DNA of 64,000 bases, taken from NCBI RefSeq assembly GCF_945859705.1, contig NC_079134.1, forward strand, positions 81,870,275 through 81,934,274, read 5' to 3'. The notes below the pieces were generated by a model. The model made no database searches. It worked only from the letters and a program-made list of their open reading frames with translations, and had not been told where the DNA came from. The position numbers and the translations under genes were made by a program. Position 1 is the stretch's first letter; the number at the start of each line of letters is the position of its first letter. Below are positions 33,661 to 46,409 of this stretch, in pieces. The stretch is from Episyrphus balteatus. Its lineage: Eukaryota > Arthropoda > Insecta > Diptera > Syrphidae.

Positions 33661-34550
33661 CAGTGACGACAAAATAAATAGCACATGTACCTTAAAATTT
33701 CTAAAATGAAAGTTTTTCGCACTTTTTTAACACAGATATATTTGATTTATTAAAAAAGAAATTAAGTACATTGAATTCTTTAACAAAATACAGCTCAAGT
33801 TTTATAGGACAAAATAAATAGCACCGTTCCTAAAAACAAAAACAAATTAACAAAAATTTTAACACAGTTAAAAGAAAATAACTAGTATTTGGTTGGGTAA
33901 CCCTTATTATTAAATCAGCGGTTAATAGACGTAACAAGACTCCGAAATCGTTCAAAAGGTACTGAGTACCAAGCTCGTCGAAATTCCTGCTAAAGTTTGT
34001 CCAAATTTGAGGGATCAGACCTGTTGATCGCATTTCCCACGTCACTCTACAAGTCCTCAATAGGATTCAGATCTGGGGACTGGCTTGGCAATTCCATAAC
34101 ACCGATTTTTTGGACTGATAGCAATTATTGTTTCACAGACTTAGTCTTATGTTTTGGATCGTTACCCTGTAGAAATGTCCACTTTAAAGGCATTTCCTTC
34201 TCAGTAAAAGGTGGAATAGTGTCCCTTAGGACACTAAGGTGGTCCATAATACCCTCTATCCGATGAAATGGCTCCACACCATGCCAAGAAAAACATCCCC
34301 AAACAAGAATACTAGCCCCACCATCCTTAACAGTCTATATTTTATACTGCGGGTCACATTTCAACTGCCCCACGCGGGGAATTTCCGTATGGGGCATTTG
34401 GAAATGCCTCTAATGCCCTATAGGGGCTTTTACTGAAAAGAAAATGCCTTTAAAGTGCATTTCTACAGGATAACGATTCGGATTCAGCACCCCAAAAACT
34501 ACTAGAAAAGTATATTTTGGTTCTTGTGGCAAAAATTTTGTTGACCAGTG
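33661..34550 (-). mobile_element. Tc1-like transposon, rearranged
   Basis: It starts CAGTGACGACAAAATAAATA next to TA. The repeat GACAAAATAAATAGCAC recurs inside at 33808-33824, giving the IR/DR arrangement of some Tc1 families. The other end (CAGTG at 34550, before TTATATA) is poorly matched. Between 34326 and 34550 is rearranged sequence, including an inverted duplicate of a transposase stretch (34436-34500 against about 34160-34215). Confidence 0.75.
33830..34325 (-). pseudogene. Tc1 transposase C-terminal half, catalytic Asp lost
   Basis: Minus-strand reading gives LVWGCFSWHGVEPFHRIEG, FLQGNDPKHKTK and SQSPDLNPIEDL, all Tc1 catalytic-domain hallmarks. The second catalytic Asp of the DDE triad, normally the D of QDNDPKH, is Gly here (near 34165). 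The third acidic residue (PIED, near 34075) is kept. Several stops interrupt the frame, and the DNA-binding half is missing. Confidence 0.85.
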
Positions 34551-34564
34551 TTATATATTTTATT

Positions 34565-34860
34565 ATTATTATTATTTTTTTTTTTTTTTTACAATTGACT
34601 TAAAATTAACTTATGTCTAAGATACATTGATAGATACAAAATTTTGTTGGCACAGAGGGGGCCTAACCTTATACAAAGTTACAAAATATAAACAAATATT
34701 ATACATGGATAAACTTAATTTAAAAAGTCTGCTGACGAGGTTGTCCTCGGGGTGTTCAGACCCTGATGTCCAGTTGTGGGGTTGGTTGAGTTGGTTTGGT
34801 TTGGTTGGCGTTAGCCACGGTAGTAAGCCGACTGGGTGTTGGCGCAAAAGTTAACTTCTT
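34565..34860 (-). repeat. LINE or SINE 3' end with poly-A
   Basis: Read on the minus strand, a GC-richer segment (GGTCTGAACACCCCGAGGAC) is followed by GGTTAGGCCCCCTCTGTGCC and ends in a run of A (poly-T at 34567-34590 on +). It resembles 26230-26420. The parental family is unclear. It abuts the next LINE. Confidence 0.55.
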
Positions 34861-34996
34861 CGTTGTCCATTGAAATACTTTAAATACTTCCGTCAATTTA
34901 GCGGGGGGCTCAAATAGTAAATACCTTATTTACCTTTTTATGTAATCCCTGTTCTTCTTGGTTCTCGTGCAGCTATTGTAATTTTTTATTGCGATC

Positions 34997-36469
34997 ATGG
35001 CGGGTGAACTGAATCCTGCAACATATTCCAATAGCGAGTATAACGTCAATGTTACAAAAGTTATTATTAATGTTTTAAATTCTCAAAATCGAGGTTTTAA
35101 AGTTTACCATTTGAACGCACAGAGTTTGTTTTGAAAAATTGATGAGTTTCGGGATTTGTTTGAGGGTTCAAAGGTGGATGCAATTGCTGTCTCAGAAACA
35201 TGGTTCAAAAATGATGTAAATGATAAAACGTATGCAATGAGACGATATACATTGTACAGAGCGGATAGATTCGATAGAGTTGGTGGCGGTGTTGCATTAT
35301 ATGTTAAGGAGTCTTTAAAGAGCCGGGTTAGATATACTTCCCCAGACGTTAGTACTTTTCAGTGTTTGTGTATTGAAATCAGCAGTAATAATGAAAAACT
35401 TTTACTAGGCGTTGTATACAGACCCTACTCATATATTGATTTATCTCCAATCAACATGTTTTTGAAGGATAATTGTTTTTTGTTCCCAAATACCATTCTT
35501 TGCGGTGATTTTAACTGCAACATTTTAGCCGATAGTAGTTTGATCAATAACATGCGAACATTCAACCTACATCCTGTTAACGTTAGTAATCCAAGCACTC
35601 TTCTTGACGTTTTTTTTGTTGCTGATCTCAATAAGGTTATGTTATATGATCAGTTGTCCGCACCTGGTTTTTCACGACATGATCTTATTGTTCTGTCATA
35701 TGATTTTTCATGTGTCAGTCCTCCAATGACATTTCAATATCGCGACTTTAAGAATTTGAATATGAGTGCTCTTGAGTCTGACATCAGATCCATAAGTTGG
35801 CACAATGTATATTATATGGTGTCTCCAAGCGAACAAATAGAGTATATCCAAAATAATTTAGTAAGATTATTCGATGTGCATGTTCCTGTATAGACAAAGA
35901 CTGTAAAACATACCAATAACCCCTGGTTCACTATTGAAATTCGAAATTGTATAAACCAAAGAAATCGTGTTTATGAAAAATTTAAACGTTTTAGGATTGT
36001 GGAAGATCTGCAACAATACCGTCAGCTGCGTAACAAATGTGTTAAACTCATAAATCTGGCAAAAACTAAATGGTATTCAAATCATATCAAACTTTCACAA
36101 AATGGGCGCAAGCTCTGGAAGAACCTTCGCGAGGTTGGAATTGGCAAGCAGAGATCACTGGATCTAAAGGTTAATTGTAATGAATTGAACAAAATATTTA
36201 TATCATCTGTTCCGCTGCCCACATCTTCGCATGGACCTCTTTTCCAATCAGAGTCTTCGTCACCTAATCCTCTTGCCAGTTTCAACTTCGTAAGTGTTTC
36301 TCTTGAAGACGTTGTGGAGAGTTTAATATCAATTAAAATTAACTCTATTGGGTTTGATCGTCTCCATCCCGCATTTGTGAAAGCAGTAATGTCATTAATT
36401 TTACCATTTTTTACGTTTGCCATCAATACAATGTTTACCAAGAGCACTTTTCCATACCGATTTTTTTAA
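34997..36469 (+). pseudogene. LINE endonuclease and RT start
   Basis: The frame starts at ATG 34997 and reads HLNAQSLF, SETWF, GGGVALYVKESL, VVYRPYS, GDFNCNIL and FSRHDLI, the ordered motifs of an APE-like endonuclease of Jockey/CR1/I LINEs. Stops are TGA 35132-35134 and TAG 35891-35893, with the same frame continuing after each. The RT fingers begin with SIGFDRLHPAFVKAV-like sequence (INSIGFDRLHP). At about 36465 some 40 residues of the RT are missing and the frame ends. Confidence 0.82.
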
Positions 36470-36479
36470 TCTAACAGTT

Positions 36480-37663
36480 TGCTGTCATCTAAGCAATCCG
36501 GATTTCGAGCCCAACATAGCAGTACTACTGCCCTCTTGGACGTGGTTGAGCGGTTAAGAAGGGCTTTGGACGATGATAAAGTCACGTTCTTGGTTCTTCT
36601 TGATTACTCCAAGGCATTTGATACGATCGACACAACATCTTGTGCAAAAACTATGTTCTCGTTTTGGATTTAGTCGCGAAGCAGTGAATCTCATATCATC
36701 TTGTTTAAGCGGTAGGCACCAAGCAGTGGTATCAGGAACTACGGTCTCTGAATTCCTTTCCTTGTCTCGAGGCGTTCCTCAAGGATCCATTTTAGGACCA
36801 TTGTTATTCTCTGCTTATGTAAATGATTTTCCTAATCTTATAAGGCACGGAGATGTGCAAATGTTCGCTGACGATGTCCAGTATCTCCAAAGTACTGAGC
36901 TAGGTCTTATTGAAAATTGTGTATACAATATTAACGAAGATTTGAATGCAATTCTGGAATGGTCCAATAGGTGCGGTCTTGTCCTTAACCCCTCGAAAAC
37001 GAAGTGCCTTGTCATCTCTAAGAAGACGCTTGATTTAACATACTTTCCTACAGTGCTTTTGAATAATATTCCCGTGGAGTTTGTTCATAAGGCGAAAAAC
37101 TTCGGAGTTTGTTTTAATCGGACTTTAACTTGGAATGGCCATATAAATGCTGCAGTAGGGAAGGCGTATGGTGCTTTAAGAACATTATTCGTCACAAAAA
37201 AGTTTACGCCCATAACCAGAAAGGTGCTAGCCAAAACATTAGTAGTTCCAATCCTGACTTATGGATGTGAAGTTTATTGCAGTTTGGACTCCGTGTCTCT
37301 AAATAAACTCAACGTTGTGTTCAACAATATTGCTCGTTACGTCTTTGGACTGCAAAGATATGACCATGTTTCCAACTACAGTAAAAGCTTGTATGGCATG
37401 AATTTCACCGATTTGTTGAAATTTAAAACACTGACCATGTCATTCATTACAAGCAACCACCTGGGCTCTTCAACAATATTCAGTTTTTGTCATCAAATAG
37501 AACCAACCTTATCTCTATTCCTCGATTTAGCTGTCTTACATCTGAGCGACAGTTCTTTATTGGCGCGGCTCGTGTTTGGAATTTGCTTCCACGCGAATTA
37601 AGAAGAACAGAAAATTTAAAAATATTTCAGACGAAGTTAAATAAGTACTTAACAACTTATTAA
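36480..37663 (+). pseudogene. LINE reverse transcriptase palm and C-terminus
   Basis: It resumes at SSKQSGFRAQHSSTTALLDV and LLDYSKAFDTID (first catalytic Asp). A frameshift at about 36630 leads into the 342-codon frame with RGVPQGSILGPLLF, MFADD (catalytic pair) and LNPSKTK. A second frameshift near 37560 precedes the natural end ELRRTENLKIFQTKLNKYL, stop at 37661-37663. Confidence 0.85.
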
Positions 37664-37799
37664 GTTGAACCAGTTTATGTTGCAAATCATTAAAATTGTA
37701 CCTTTTTATGTTCTCAAATCATTAAAATTGATATGTGTAGTTAAAATTGCTTTTCTCTTTTCTATTTTCTGCTGCTTGTAGATCAAGAGTTTCGTTGGT

Positions 37800-38384
37800 T
37801 GGTTATTTGTTGCGCTAAGGTTGAAGCGACTTGCGTCAGTATAAGAAGCATCATCTGTGAATTTAATTTCTTATATTATCTTTATGAATTTTTCGGTTAT
37901 TTGAATCTATGACTATGTTCCCTAAGTTTTCTTTAACTTTCTCTTTTTAGAATAAAGGTTTATTCTTACTTCTTCTCTGTCCATTGTTTACAAAAATAGT
38001 TTCGCCTACTTCATATGTTTTATTTTTCCTATTTTTATTACGATATGCTAACATTTTTTGTTGGTGTGCTTGAAGTTCCTTTTTTGTGTCACCATTACCT
38101 ATAAAATTGTGGAATATGTCCATTGGTCGCTTGTCTGTTACCGTGTGAACTGTTTCGTTGTATTTTTTTGTAGCTAGAGTCATGACGTGCTTGATGTCTG
38201 TCATATGTGTAGATTATTTGACTATTGTAATGAGTTCTGTCAATGTGGAGTGAATTCTTTCTATCGTTCCATTGCTCTTTGAATGGGCTGGTTGTTTTTT
38301 AGCCAAAGTGTATAATATTTGATAGAGTTGAAGGCTATAACAATTTATAACTTCCACGCATATTATTTTTAAAAAAATATAATT
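37800..38384 (-). pseudogene. Integrase C-terminal part (third unit)
   Basis: Same remnant as 5677-6100, with small differences (for example Met for Lys in RPMDIF, and MLAYRNK for LLGYRNK). The 85-codon open segment is 38204-37947. Downstream on the minus strand it is cut off at about 37800 by the LINE. Confidence 0.7.
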
Positions 38385-39547
38385 TTATTTATCAAAGATA
38401 AAATTGTCTTAATATTAACTATGGAATAACAGTGCGGTACGCACTACGGTAGGAATCGAACTGCCTGTTGTTGGTCATCTCGTTCTCCTCGAACGTTCGG
38501 ATGACACTGATTGCCAGCGGCATCGGTTGTAATTTATCTGTTTTTTTGTCTTTCTTTTTTTATCACTTCAGATTCTTTGATGTATTAAGCTCAGAACAAG
38601 CTATTATCTACGATCAGAGGCTCATCATTAGTGCATGTTAGTGGTAAGTAAACAAAAAATACAACCTCCAACATGCACAATATAAAACAAAATAATTACA
38701 AACAAATTTATAAGTTATAAAATTATAAGTACAAAAAATCCAACATATATAATTTATTTAAAACATTGATTTACAGTTACGATTGTTGAGCACTGGTTCG
38801 AAACAATGTTTTTAAACCCATTTTTGTCAAATTAAAGTCTAAGGATGAATGGTTCAAGTTAAAAAGTTTACTCATGCGACTAAGAGGCTCATTAATACTA
38901 CAGTTTATTCTATGAAAGTCGATATGCAAAGGTTCAAATCTTTGTAGGAGGTGAGATCCACCCAGATAATTTATATCAATACAAGTGAATAGATCAGGAG
39001 CGTCAATTTGGGAATTAATAAGCTGATGAAGAAAGATTAAATCATTTTTTACACGTCTCTGTGCTAAAGTTTGCATCTGAAGAAGTTGAATGCGTTGTTC
39101 ATATGGTGGCCAGTTGAAAGGATCGGTCCAAGGAAGACCTTTTAGAGCGAAGCGTACAAAATTGTGTTGAACAGATTCGATTCGGTTTTTATGAACTTCA
39201 TAAAAAGGACCCCATACTTGAGAATTGTACAAAGATAGAGTTACAAATGGATCATCAAATTCCTTTGCCCAACGTTTAATAAAACCAAGCATTGAGCTCG
39301 CTTTATTTACTTTAAAATTGATGTGTTCAGTAAATCCTAAATTTGAACTAACATGGACACCCAAGTTTTTGAAGCTAAATACTCGACAAAGCTTATGTTG
39401 CAAGATGTAGTAATCAAAAATATTAATGACCCGTTTTCTCGAGAATGTAATTGTTTGGCATTTAGCTGGGTTAAGTGAAAGGCCATTTTTACCACACCAA
39501 ACATTAATTGGCTTGGGCTTGGCTTGGGTGGTCGCCATGTGTTAACT
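38385..39547 (-). repeat. LTR with nested LINE (third copy)
   Basis: The minus-strand LTR begins AGTTAAC at 39547. It carries the same 5'-truncated LINE as 6110-7278. Its part from 39132 upward matches the window start. Confidence 0.6.
38777..39538 (-). pseudogene. LINE reverse transcriptase C-terminal fragment, open
   Basis: The uninterrupted 253-codon version of the fragment at 6508-7269. The TTTAAA here lacks the stop found there. It still lacks the endonuclease and RT palm, so it is not functional. The apparent start ATG lies in flanking LTR sequence. Confidence 0.72.
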
Positions 39548-40476
39548 TTCCCCTTGGTCGGAAGAAGATTGTCCCAATCTTGCGCTCAACATCTGCTGTA
39601 CCCTTGATCTTGAAGTGTCCATGAATTCTTCCATCTCTATTGTGACCTGCTCGATCGTGCTTGGCCAAGTGACTTGTTCGATTATATTTGTGCGATAACT
39701 TTGAATTATTTTCATTATTTTGTAGACAGAGTAAATCAATATTACAAGGAATAACTTAATACATATTCCCGACCATACGGGATGTTCTTTGAGATCTGTT
39801 ATAAATGGTTCTATATGATCAAGATTTGTGTACATAAGTTTCTCGTCTTGTGAAGCAATGAATTCTAGAATTTGGTTGGTTGGTTTGCTTAACTTAATAT
39901 GTTCTAGTATTTGGTTTTCTGAATTCAGATAAATTTTGCCATTAATACACGTTCTGTTCAAATTGTATCATATTGATTCCTGACAATTCTATTCCGTTAA
40001 CAATGTGGTTTCCCGTTAAAACAAGATTTCCTTCGTTAATTATTTTTATTGGTTGATTACGTTCTTTGATTTTGGTACAGTTTGCTTTATATTTATTTAA
40101 AAGGTTTGTTAAACAAATAGATTCTTTACTGATTTTACAATAGTGGTGGTTGAGTTCCTTTTTACAACCTGATTTATAAAACTTTTTCTTATATTTAATG
40201 ATTTCGCTTAATATTATAATTTTCCCACCATTTACATTGTAGCTTCTGGTTAGATAGTGGTTTCCTAACCCTTTTACTTTGGGGTATTTGACAAATACAA
40301 CGATAATATTATTTTTTTGTACAATTTTAAAAGTGGAAGCATCTAGTACATTAATTATGGATATATGTATTTACTTTTTCTTGCTCCATAATGTTTTTAT
40401 TTCACTTAAATCTAACAATAGAGTATTGAGTATATTTGATTTTCTTAAATTAAGGTATTTATTATTTCTCTAAGTT
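39542..40476 (-). pseudogene. env C-terminal part (third copy)
   Basis: Duplicate of 411-1345: membrane segment, Trp in the cytoplasmic tail, and the same frameshift near 39962. Confidence 0.6.
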
Positions 40477-40491
40477 CTATAATTAAGGTCC

Positions 40492-41504
40492 GTCAAGATA
40501 GCACCCACACCCCCAAATTTCCAAACTCTGAGTATGCAGTAATTTGTTGCTAATTAGTTGCTCTAATCTCGAATTTGTTGCTCCACTCCGTCCCCCTCAA
40601 AATTGATGGAAAGGGTGTGGGTGCTATCTTGACGTCAAGATAGCACCCACACCCATTAACAAACCCAACATTTCAAAAAACTGAGTACGCAGTAATTTGT
40701 TGCTAAATAGTTGCTCCAATCTTGAATTTGTTGCTGCAAGATTTGACCTTGAAATGCACTTCAACAGTTTTCTCAAAAAAGCTAAATTCCCCAAAATTTA
40801 ACGCACAGCAACAAAAATGGTATCGAATTAAAGGGCCTCTCAACTCCTTTTCAAAAAGGTCTCACTCAACTTTTAAATCCATCTCCTTCATGTCCAAAAT
40901 GCATTGTGTATCAAAGCGTCAAGATAGCACCCACACCAAGAAAAACCTAAAAATTAAAAAAAATAAGTATGCAATAATTTGTTGCTAATAAGTTGCTCTT
41001 ATCTTGAATTTATTGCTCCACCCCTTCCCCCTCAAAATTGATTGAAAGGGTGTGGGTGCTATCTCGACGTCAAGATAGCACCCACACCTCCAAAATCTGA
41101 GTATGCAGGATTTTAGTTTTAATTTGTTGCTAATTAGTTGCTCTAATATTGAATTTGTTGCTCCACGATTTGACCTTCAAATCGACTGCAACAGATGCAA
41201 TATTTTGGAGACTTTTTATCCATACGATTTTTCAAAAAAACTAAAAACCCCAAATTGTAGATAGAATTTGTTGCTCTGCAAAAAGCTATTTTTAAATTTT
41301 CTATCACAACCCAATCCTCTTACAGGAGAAAAACTAATTTTGCGATGACGTCATCTTTCAAGCTGGGTACGCCACAACGAAAATTTTAAAATTTAAGTAC
41401 ACAGGAATTTGAAGATATTTTGTTGCTAATTTATTACCCTAATCTAGAATTTGTTGCTCCACGGTTTGACCTTTAAATCCGCTGCAACAGTTGCAATATA
41501 TATA
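40492..41504. repeat. TIR mini-elements and TTTGTTGCT units (duplicate)
   Basis: Duplicate of 1361-2373, including the 42-bp palindrome at 40613-40654. Confidence 0.7.
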
Positions 41505-43981
41505 TGTATATAGCTATATAGGTATATTTTCAAAAATTAATGCTTTTTAAAAAGCTACATTTCCAATAGTCAAGTATTCTTGCCCTTTCATAAGCCCTTA
41601 AAACAAGTACATACCTATAGGTACGGAAGACGTTAAGTAAAACTCAACATCAAAAACAAAGGTACCTACTACTGCCCATTTAATTTCTCTATATTATATA
41701 GACAGCTTTTCCGTTCCTATTTTACCATTTGGTACCTACCTCAATTTCAAAAATTTATTTAATTTAACGTATAAACATCTACCTACCTTTTTCAAACATA
41801 TTTTACAACAACAAACATCTATTGTTATAAAATGTCTCCCATGTCCTAGCCTAGAAGAAGCCTAGACATCTCTTGAAAAAGATACCTACCCCCAACATTT
41901 TTTTGTAATTCTTTTCATCGCTTTTTTACACTTTAAGTCTATCACTCTAGTTTTGGAGAGATGCATTTTATTAACTACCACTAAAGCAACCGAGAAACAC
42001 AACTCAATGCTATTCAACCAATCAGTTTGCGATGCGACTATTTTTATTATAAAAACAGACCAAATACATAAATGTGTTCATAGTTAATAGGAATAATCGA
42101 GTGTGTATGCGTTGGTTTAAATTTTGACTCCGCCCCCACAGTCTGCTTTGATGAAAATAATACAAACGCACACCTTGAAATGTTTTTTCCTTAGTCGGTT
42201 TCAGACCTCTATGAAGGTATGATGTACGGTCTCTCGCTCGATTTAAAAATTTTATGACTTCGGTACCTAAATAATTTATTATAGACCCACCAAGGTAAGG
42301 TAGGTATGTATGTTTGTAGGGCCTTCCAGTTTATCTGGATTAAGAAGTTTAAAATTTCGAAATAGGGTTGTTATGCAATTTTTTGTTTTATGGTACCTAT
42401 GTCGCTATGGGTCTTATGAAAAATGTTGTATATTTAGGGAAAACTTTAAATTCAAAACCACTGAAAACCCAAATTGAAAATTTCTTGAATTTGTTGCTTC
42501 ACAATTTGATCATAAGGAGTTAAGTCGAGAGTCAGAAAACGAAAAGCCATTTTTCTTCAGAATTATATTACATATTTCAAAAAGAATTCCCACATTGGTA
42601 ATTAATCACATTGATATTTCCAAGTTTCTTTTATAAATTAAGCTTTGTTATCAATATAAACGAAGATTTTTCTTGACTTAACACCTTTGGACCAAGTTTA
42701 TTTATGAAGTCTAAATGGCTCTATAGTGTTAAGTCAACACAATTTTTTTTTAGAACGGTCATTTTCCGGTCAACAGCATATGAATATTAAAAAAGATCTT
42801 ATAGATAATGTTTCTGCATCATTACTTTTTCAAAATAATAATATTCAGTTTTACACACAAAAATTGAAACTTCAATTTCATTTTCCTCAAAATTACCTTT
42901 TCTGACTTAACACCTTTGTACCCGGCGCCAAAGATTTTAAGTTCAATTTCAATTTTGAAAACGTTCGGTAATGTGGGATTGGGGCCTTCACCCTTAGGGG
43001 AATGAAGTTATTGCATAAGAAGGAAGGTGCTAATTATCAATTCAATTCATGTCTATAATTTGGCATTTTTAGTTTTTTTGAAAAAAGTTAGTTAGGTATA
43101 GATAAAAAGTCTTTAAAATACCTACCTAATGCATCTGTTGGAGCAATTAATTATCAACAAATACCTGCATACCTGCTTACATATTTTCTTAAATTTTAAA
43201 GTTTTTCCTTTTAGGCTTGGTGTGTCTATAATCAATTATGTAGGTACCGAAGTCATAAAATTTTTAAATCGAGCGAGAGACCGCACATCATAACTTGGTA
43301 GAAGTCTGAAACCGACTAAGGAAAAAACATTTAAAGGTGTGCGTTTGTATTATTTTCATCAAAGCAGACTGTGGGGGCGGAGTCAAAATTTAAACCAACG
43401 CATACACACTCGATTATTCCTATTAACTATGAACACATTTATGTATTTGGTTTGTTTTTATAATAAAAATAGTCGCATCGCAACCTGATTGGTTGAATAG
43501 CATTGAGTTGTGTTTCTCGGTTACCTTTAGTGGTAGTTAATAAAATGCATCTCTCCAAAACTAGAGTGATAGACTTAAAGTGTAAAAAAGCGATGAAAAG
43601 AATTACAAAAAAATGTTGGGGGTAGGTATGTATCTTTTTCAAGAGATGTCTAGGCTTCTTCTAGGCTAGGACATGGGAGACATTTTATAACAATAGATGT
43701 TTGTTGTTGTAAGATATGTTTGAAAAAGGTAGGTAGATGTTTATACGTTAAATCAAATTAATTTTTGAAATTGATGTAGGTACCAAATGGTAAAATAGGA
43801 ACGGAAAAGCTGTCTATATAATATAGAGAAATAAAATGGGCAGTTTTACTTAACGTCTTCCGTACCTATAGGTAGGTACTTGTTTTAAGGCCTTATGAAA
43901 GGGCAAGAATACTTGACTATTAAAAATGTAGCTTTTTAAAAAGCATTAATTTTTGAAAATATACCTATATAAAGTTATATA
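41505..43981. mobile_element. 2.5 kb foldback element (duplicate)
   Basis: Duplicate of 2374-4850 with arms at about 41505-42296 and 43214-43981. Confidence 0.8.
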
Positions 43982-43983
43982 CA

Positions 43984-44306
43984 GGGTGTCCCAAAAGTAA
44001 TGGATCAAACGAAATGTGCTGGTAGACCAACTTAAGGGCTCTCAGAATTTGGTAACTTGTTCATCCCAAATCCTTACGGTTTTCGATTTAATGCAGTTTT
44101 TGTGAAATTTCAAAAAATTCCGACTTTGCAACAGGATTTTGCTTCCTCCTCTCATAATTGATTTTTGTTTTTTACAATTCTTTCACTAAAACATTGCCTA
44201 ATCAAAAGAAATAATCAATTGATTAAAATATTTATTATTTCTCACGCCATTTCGCTGCAAATTAATTAACAGTTCCATGTTTTATAAAAACTCAATTTCT
44301 TACTTT
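43984..44306. repeat. Dispersed CAGGGTGTCCC repeat (duplicate)
   Basis: Duplicate of 4853-5175. Confidence 0.6.
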
Positions 44307-44520
44307 TATTTCAGAGCAACACCCTGAGAAAAATTTGTATGGTGTGACACAGGTTTATTATTTTAAAAACTTGCCGTGTTATTGCAGTTTTCATAAATGT
44401 ATACAAATTTTCAATGTTGAAATTAGAACGAAAGATATTACAATTTGAATGCAAAAAAACAGGGGTTTTCAGAGCAAAATAACAAACAAAAATCGAAGCT
44501 TTTATTCAAAAAGAAATAAA

Positions 44521-44731
44521 CAAACAACAGTCGAGAAAATTTGTTTATTTTCTAATATTTCGGAGTAGGAAGTTAAATTGATGACGTGATAGATTCCACC
44601 GTAGTTTTCGTAAACTGCGGCCTTACTGTTTTCTATTAAAATTAATTCATCTCTAGTGTAGTCGGTTTTGTTGCGCTTAGCTTGAAGCGACTTGCGTCAG
44701 TATAAGAAGCATCATCTGTGAATTTAATTTC
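44521..44731 (-). pseudogene. env N-terminal piece (duplicate)
   Basis: Duplicate of 5390-5600, downstream of the integrase remnant on the minus strand. Confidence 0.5.
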
Positions 44732-44807
44732 TTATATTATCTTTATGAAATTTTCGGTTATTTGAATCTATGACTATGTTCCCTAAGTTTTCCTTAACTT
44801 TCTCTTT

Positions 44808-45231
44808 TTAGAATAAAGGTTTATTCTTACTTCTTCTCTGTCCATTGTTTACAAAAATAGTTTCGCCTACTTCATATGTTTTATTTTTCCTATTTTTATT
44901 ACGATATCCTAACAATTTTTGTTGGTGTGCTTGAAGTTTCTTTTTTGTGTCACCATTACCTATAAAATTGTGGAATATGTCCTTTGGTCGCTTGTCTGTT
45001 ACCGTGTGAACTGTTTCGTTGTATTTTTTTGTAGCTAGAGTCATGACGTGCTTGATGTCTGTCATATGTGTAGATTATTTGACTATTGTAATGAGTTCTG
45101 TCAATGTGGAGTGAATTCTTTCTATCGTTCCATTGCTCTTTGAATGGGATGGTTGTTTTTTAGCCAAAGTGTATAATATTTGATAGAGTTGAAAGCTATA
45201 ACAATTTATAACTTCCACGCATATTATTTTT
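44808..45231 (-). pseudogene. Integrase C-terminal part (duplicate)
   Basis: Duplicate of 5677-6100. The open segment is 45065-44808. Confidence 0.7.
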
Positions 45232-45240
45232 AAAAAAATA

Positions 45241-46409
45241 TAACTTTATTTATCAAAGATAAAATTGTCTTAATATTAACTATGGAATAGCAGTGCGGTA
45301 CGCACTACGGTAGGAATCGAACTGCCTGTTGTTGGTCATCTCGTTCTCCTCGAACGTTCGGATGACGCTGATTGCCAGCGTCGTCGGTTGTAATTTATCT
45401 GTTTTTTTGTCTTTCTTTTTTTTTTCACTTCAGATTCTTTAATGTATTAAGCTTAGAACAAGCTATTATCTACGATCAGAGGCTCATCATTAGTGCATGT
45501 TAGTGGTAAGTAAACAAAAAATACAACCTCCAACATGCACAATATAAAACAAAATAATTACAAACAAATTTATAAGTTATAAAATTATAAGTACAAAAAA
45601 TCCAACATATATAATTTATTTAAAACATTGATTTACAGTTACGATTGTTGAGCACTGGTTCGAAACAATGTTTTTAAACCCATTTTTGTCAAATTAAAGT
45701 CTAAGGATGAATGGTTCAAGTTAAAAAGTTTACTCATGCGACTAAGAGGCTCATTAATACTACAGTTTATTCTATGAAAGTCGATATGCAAAGGTTCAAA
45801 TCTTTGTAGGAGGTGAGATCCACCCAGATAATTTATATCAATACAAGTGAATAGATCAGGAGCGTCAATTTGGGAATTAATAAGCTGATGAAGAAAGATT
45901 AAATCATTTTTTACACGTCTCTGTGCTAAAGTTTGCATCTGAAGAAGTTGAATGCGTTGTTCATATGGTGGCCAGTTGAAAGGATCGGTCCAAGGAAGAC
46001 CTTTTAGAGCGAAGCGTACAAAATTGTGTTGAACAAATTCGATTCGGTTTTTATGAACTTCATAAAAAGGACCCCATACTTGAGAATTGTACAAAGATAG
46101 AGTTACAAATGGATCATCAAATTCCTTTGCCCAACGTTTAATAAAACCAAGCATTGAGCTCGCTTTATTTACTTAAAAATTGATGAGTTCAGTAAATCCT
46201 AAATTTGAACTAACATGGACACCCAAGTCTTTGAAGCTAAATACTCGACAAAGCTTATGTTGCAAGATGTAGTAATCAAAAATATTAATGACCCGTTTTC
46301 TCGAGAATGTAATTGTTTGGCATTTAGCTGGGTTAAGTGAAAGGCCATTTTTACCACACCAAACATTAATTGGCTTGGGCTTGGCTTGGGTGGTCGCCAT
46401 GTGTTAACT
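45241..46409 (-). repeat. LTR with nested LINE (fourth copy)
   Basis: Duplicate of 6110-7278. The LINE fragment is split by the same stop into 46400-46173 and 46154-45639. Confidence 0.6.

Larger units (their letters stand above)
34861..37797 (+). mobile_element. Jockey/CR1-type LINE, internally deleted
   Basis: One ORF encodes an APE-type endonuclease followed by a reverse transcriptase. The element has two in-frame stops, a deletion that removes the first part of the RT, and frameshifts, so it is dead. The 3' part is joined to the errantivirus unit at about 37797-37800, replacing that unit's env N-terminal piece. No clear poly-A tail or target duplication was found. Confidence 0.8.

Noticed and set aside
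35425..36447. Minus-strand ORFs opposite the LINE endonuclease and RT
   Set aside because: The plus-strand frame carries ordered endonuclease and RT motifs, so these are antisense shadows.
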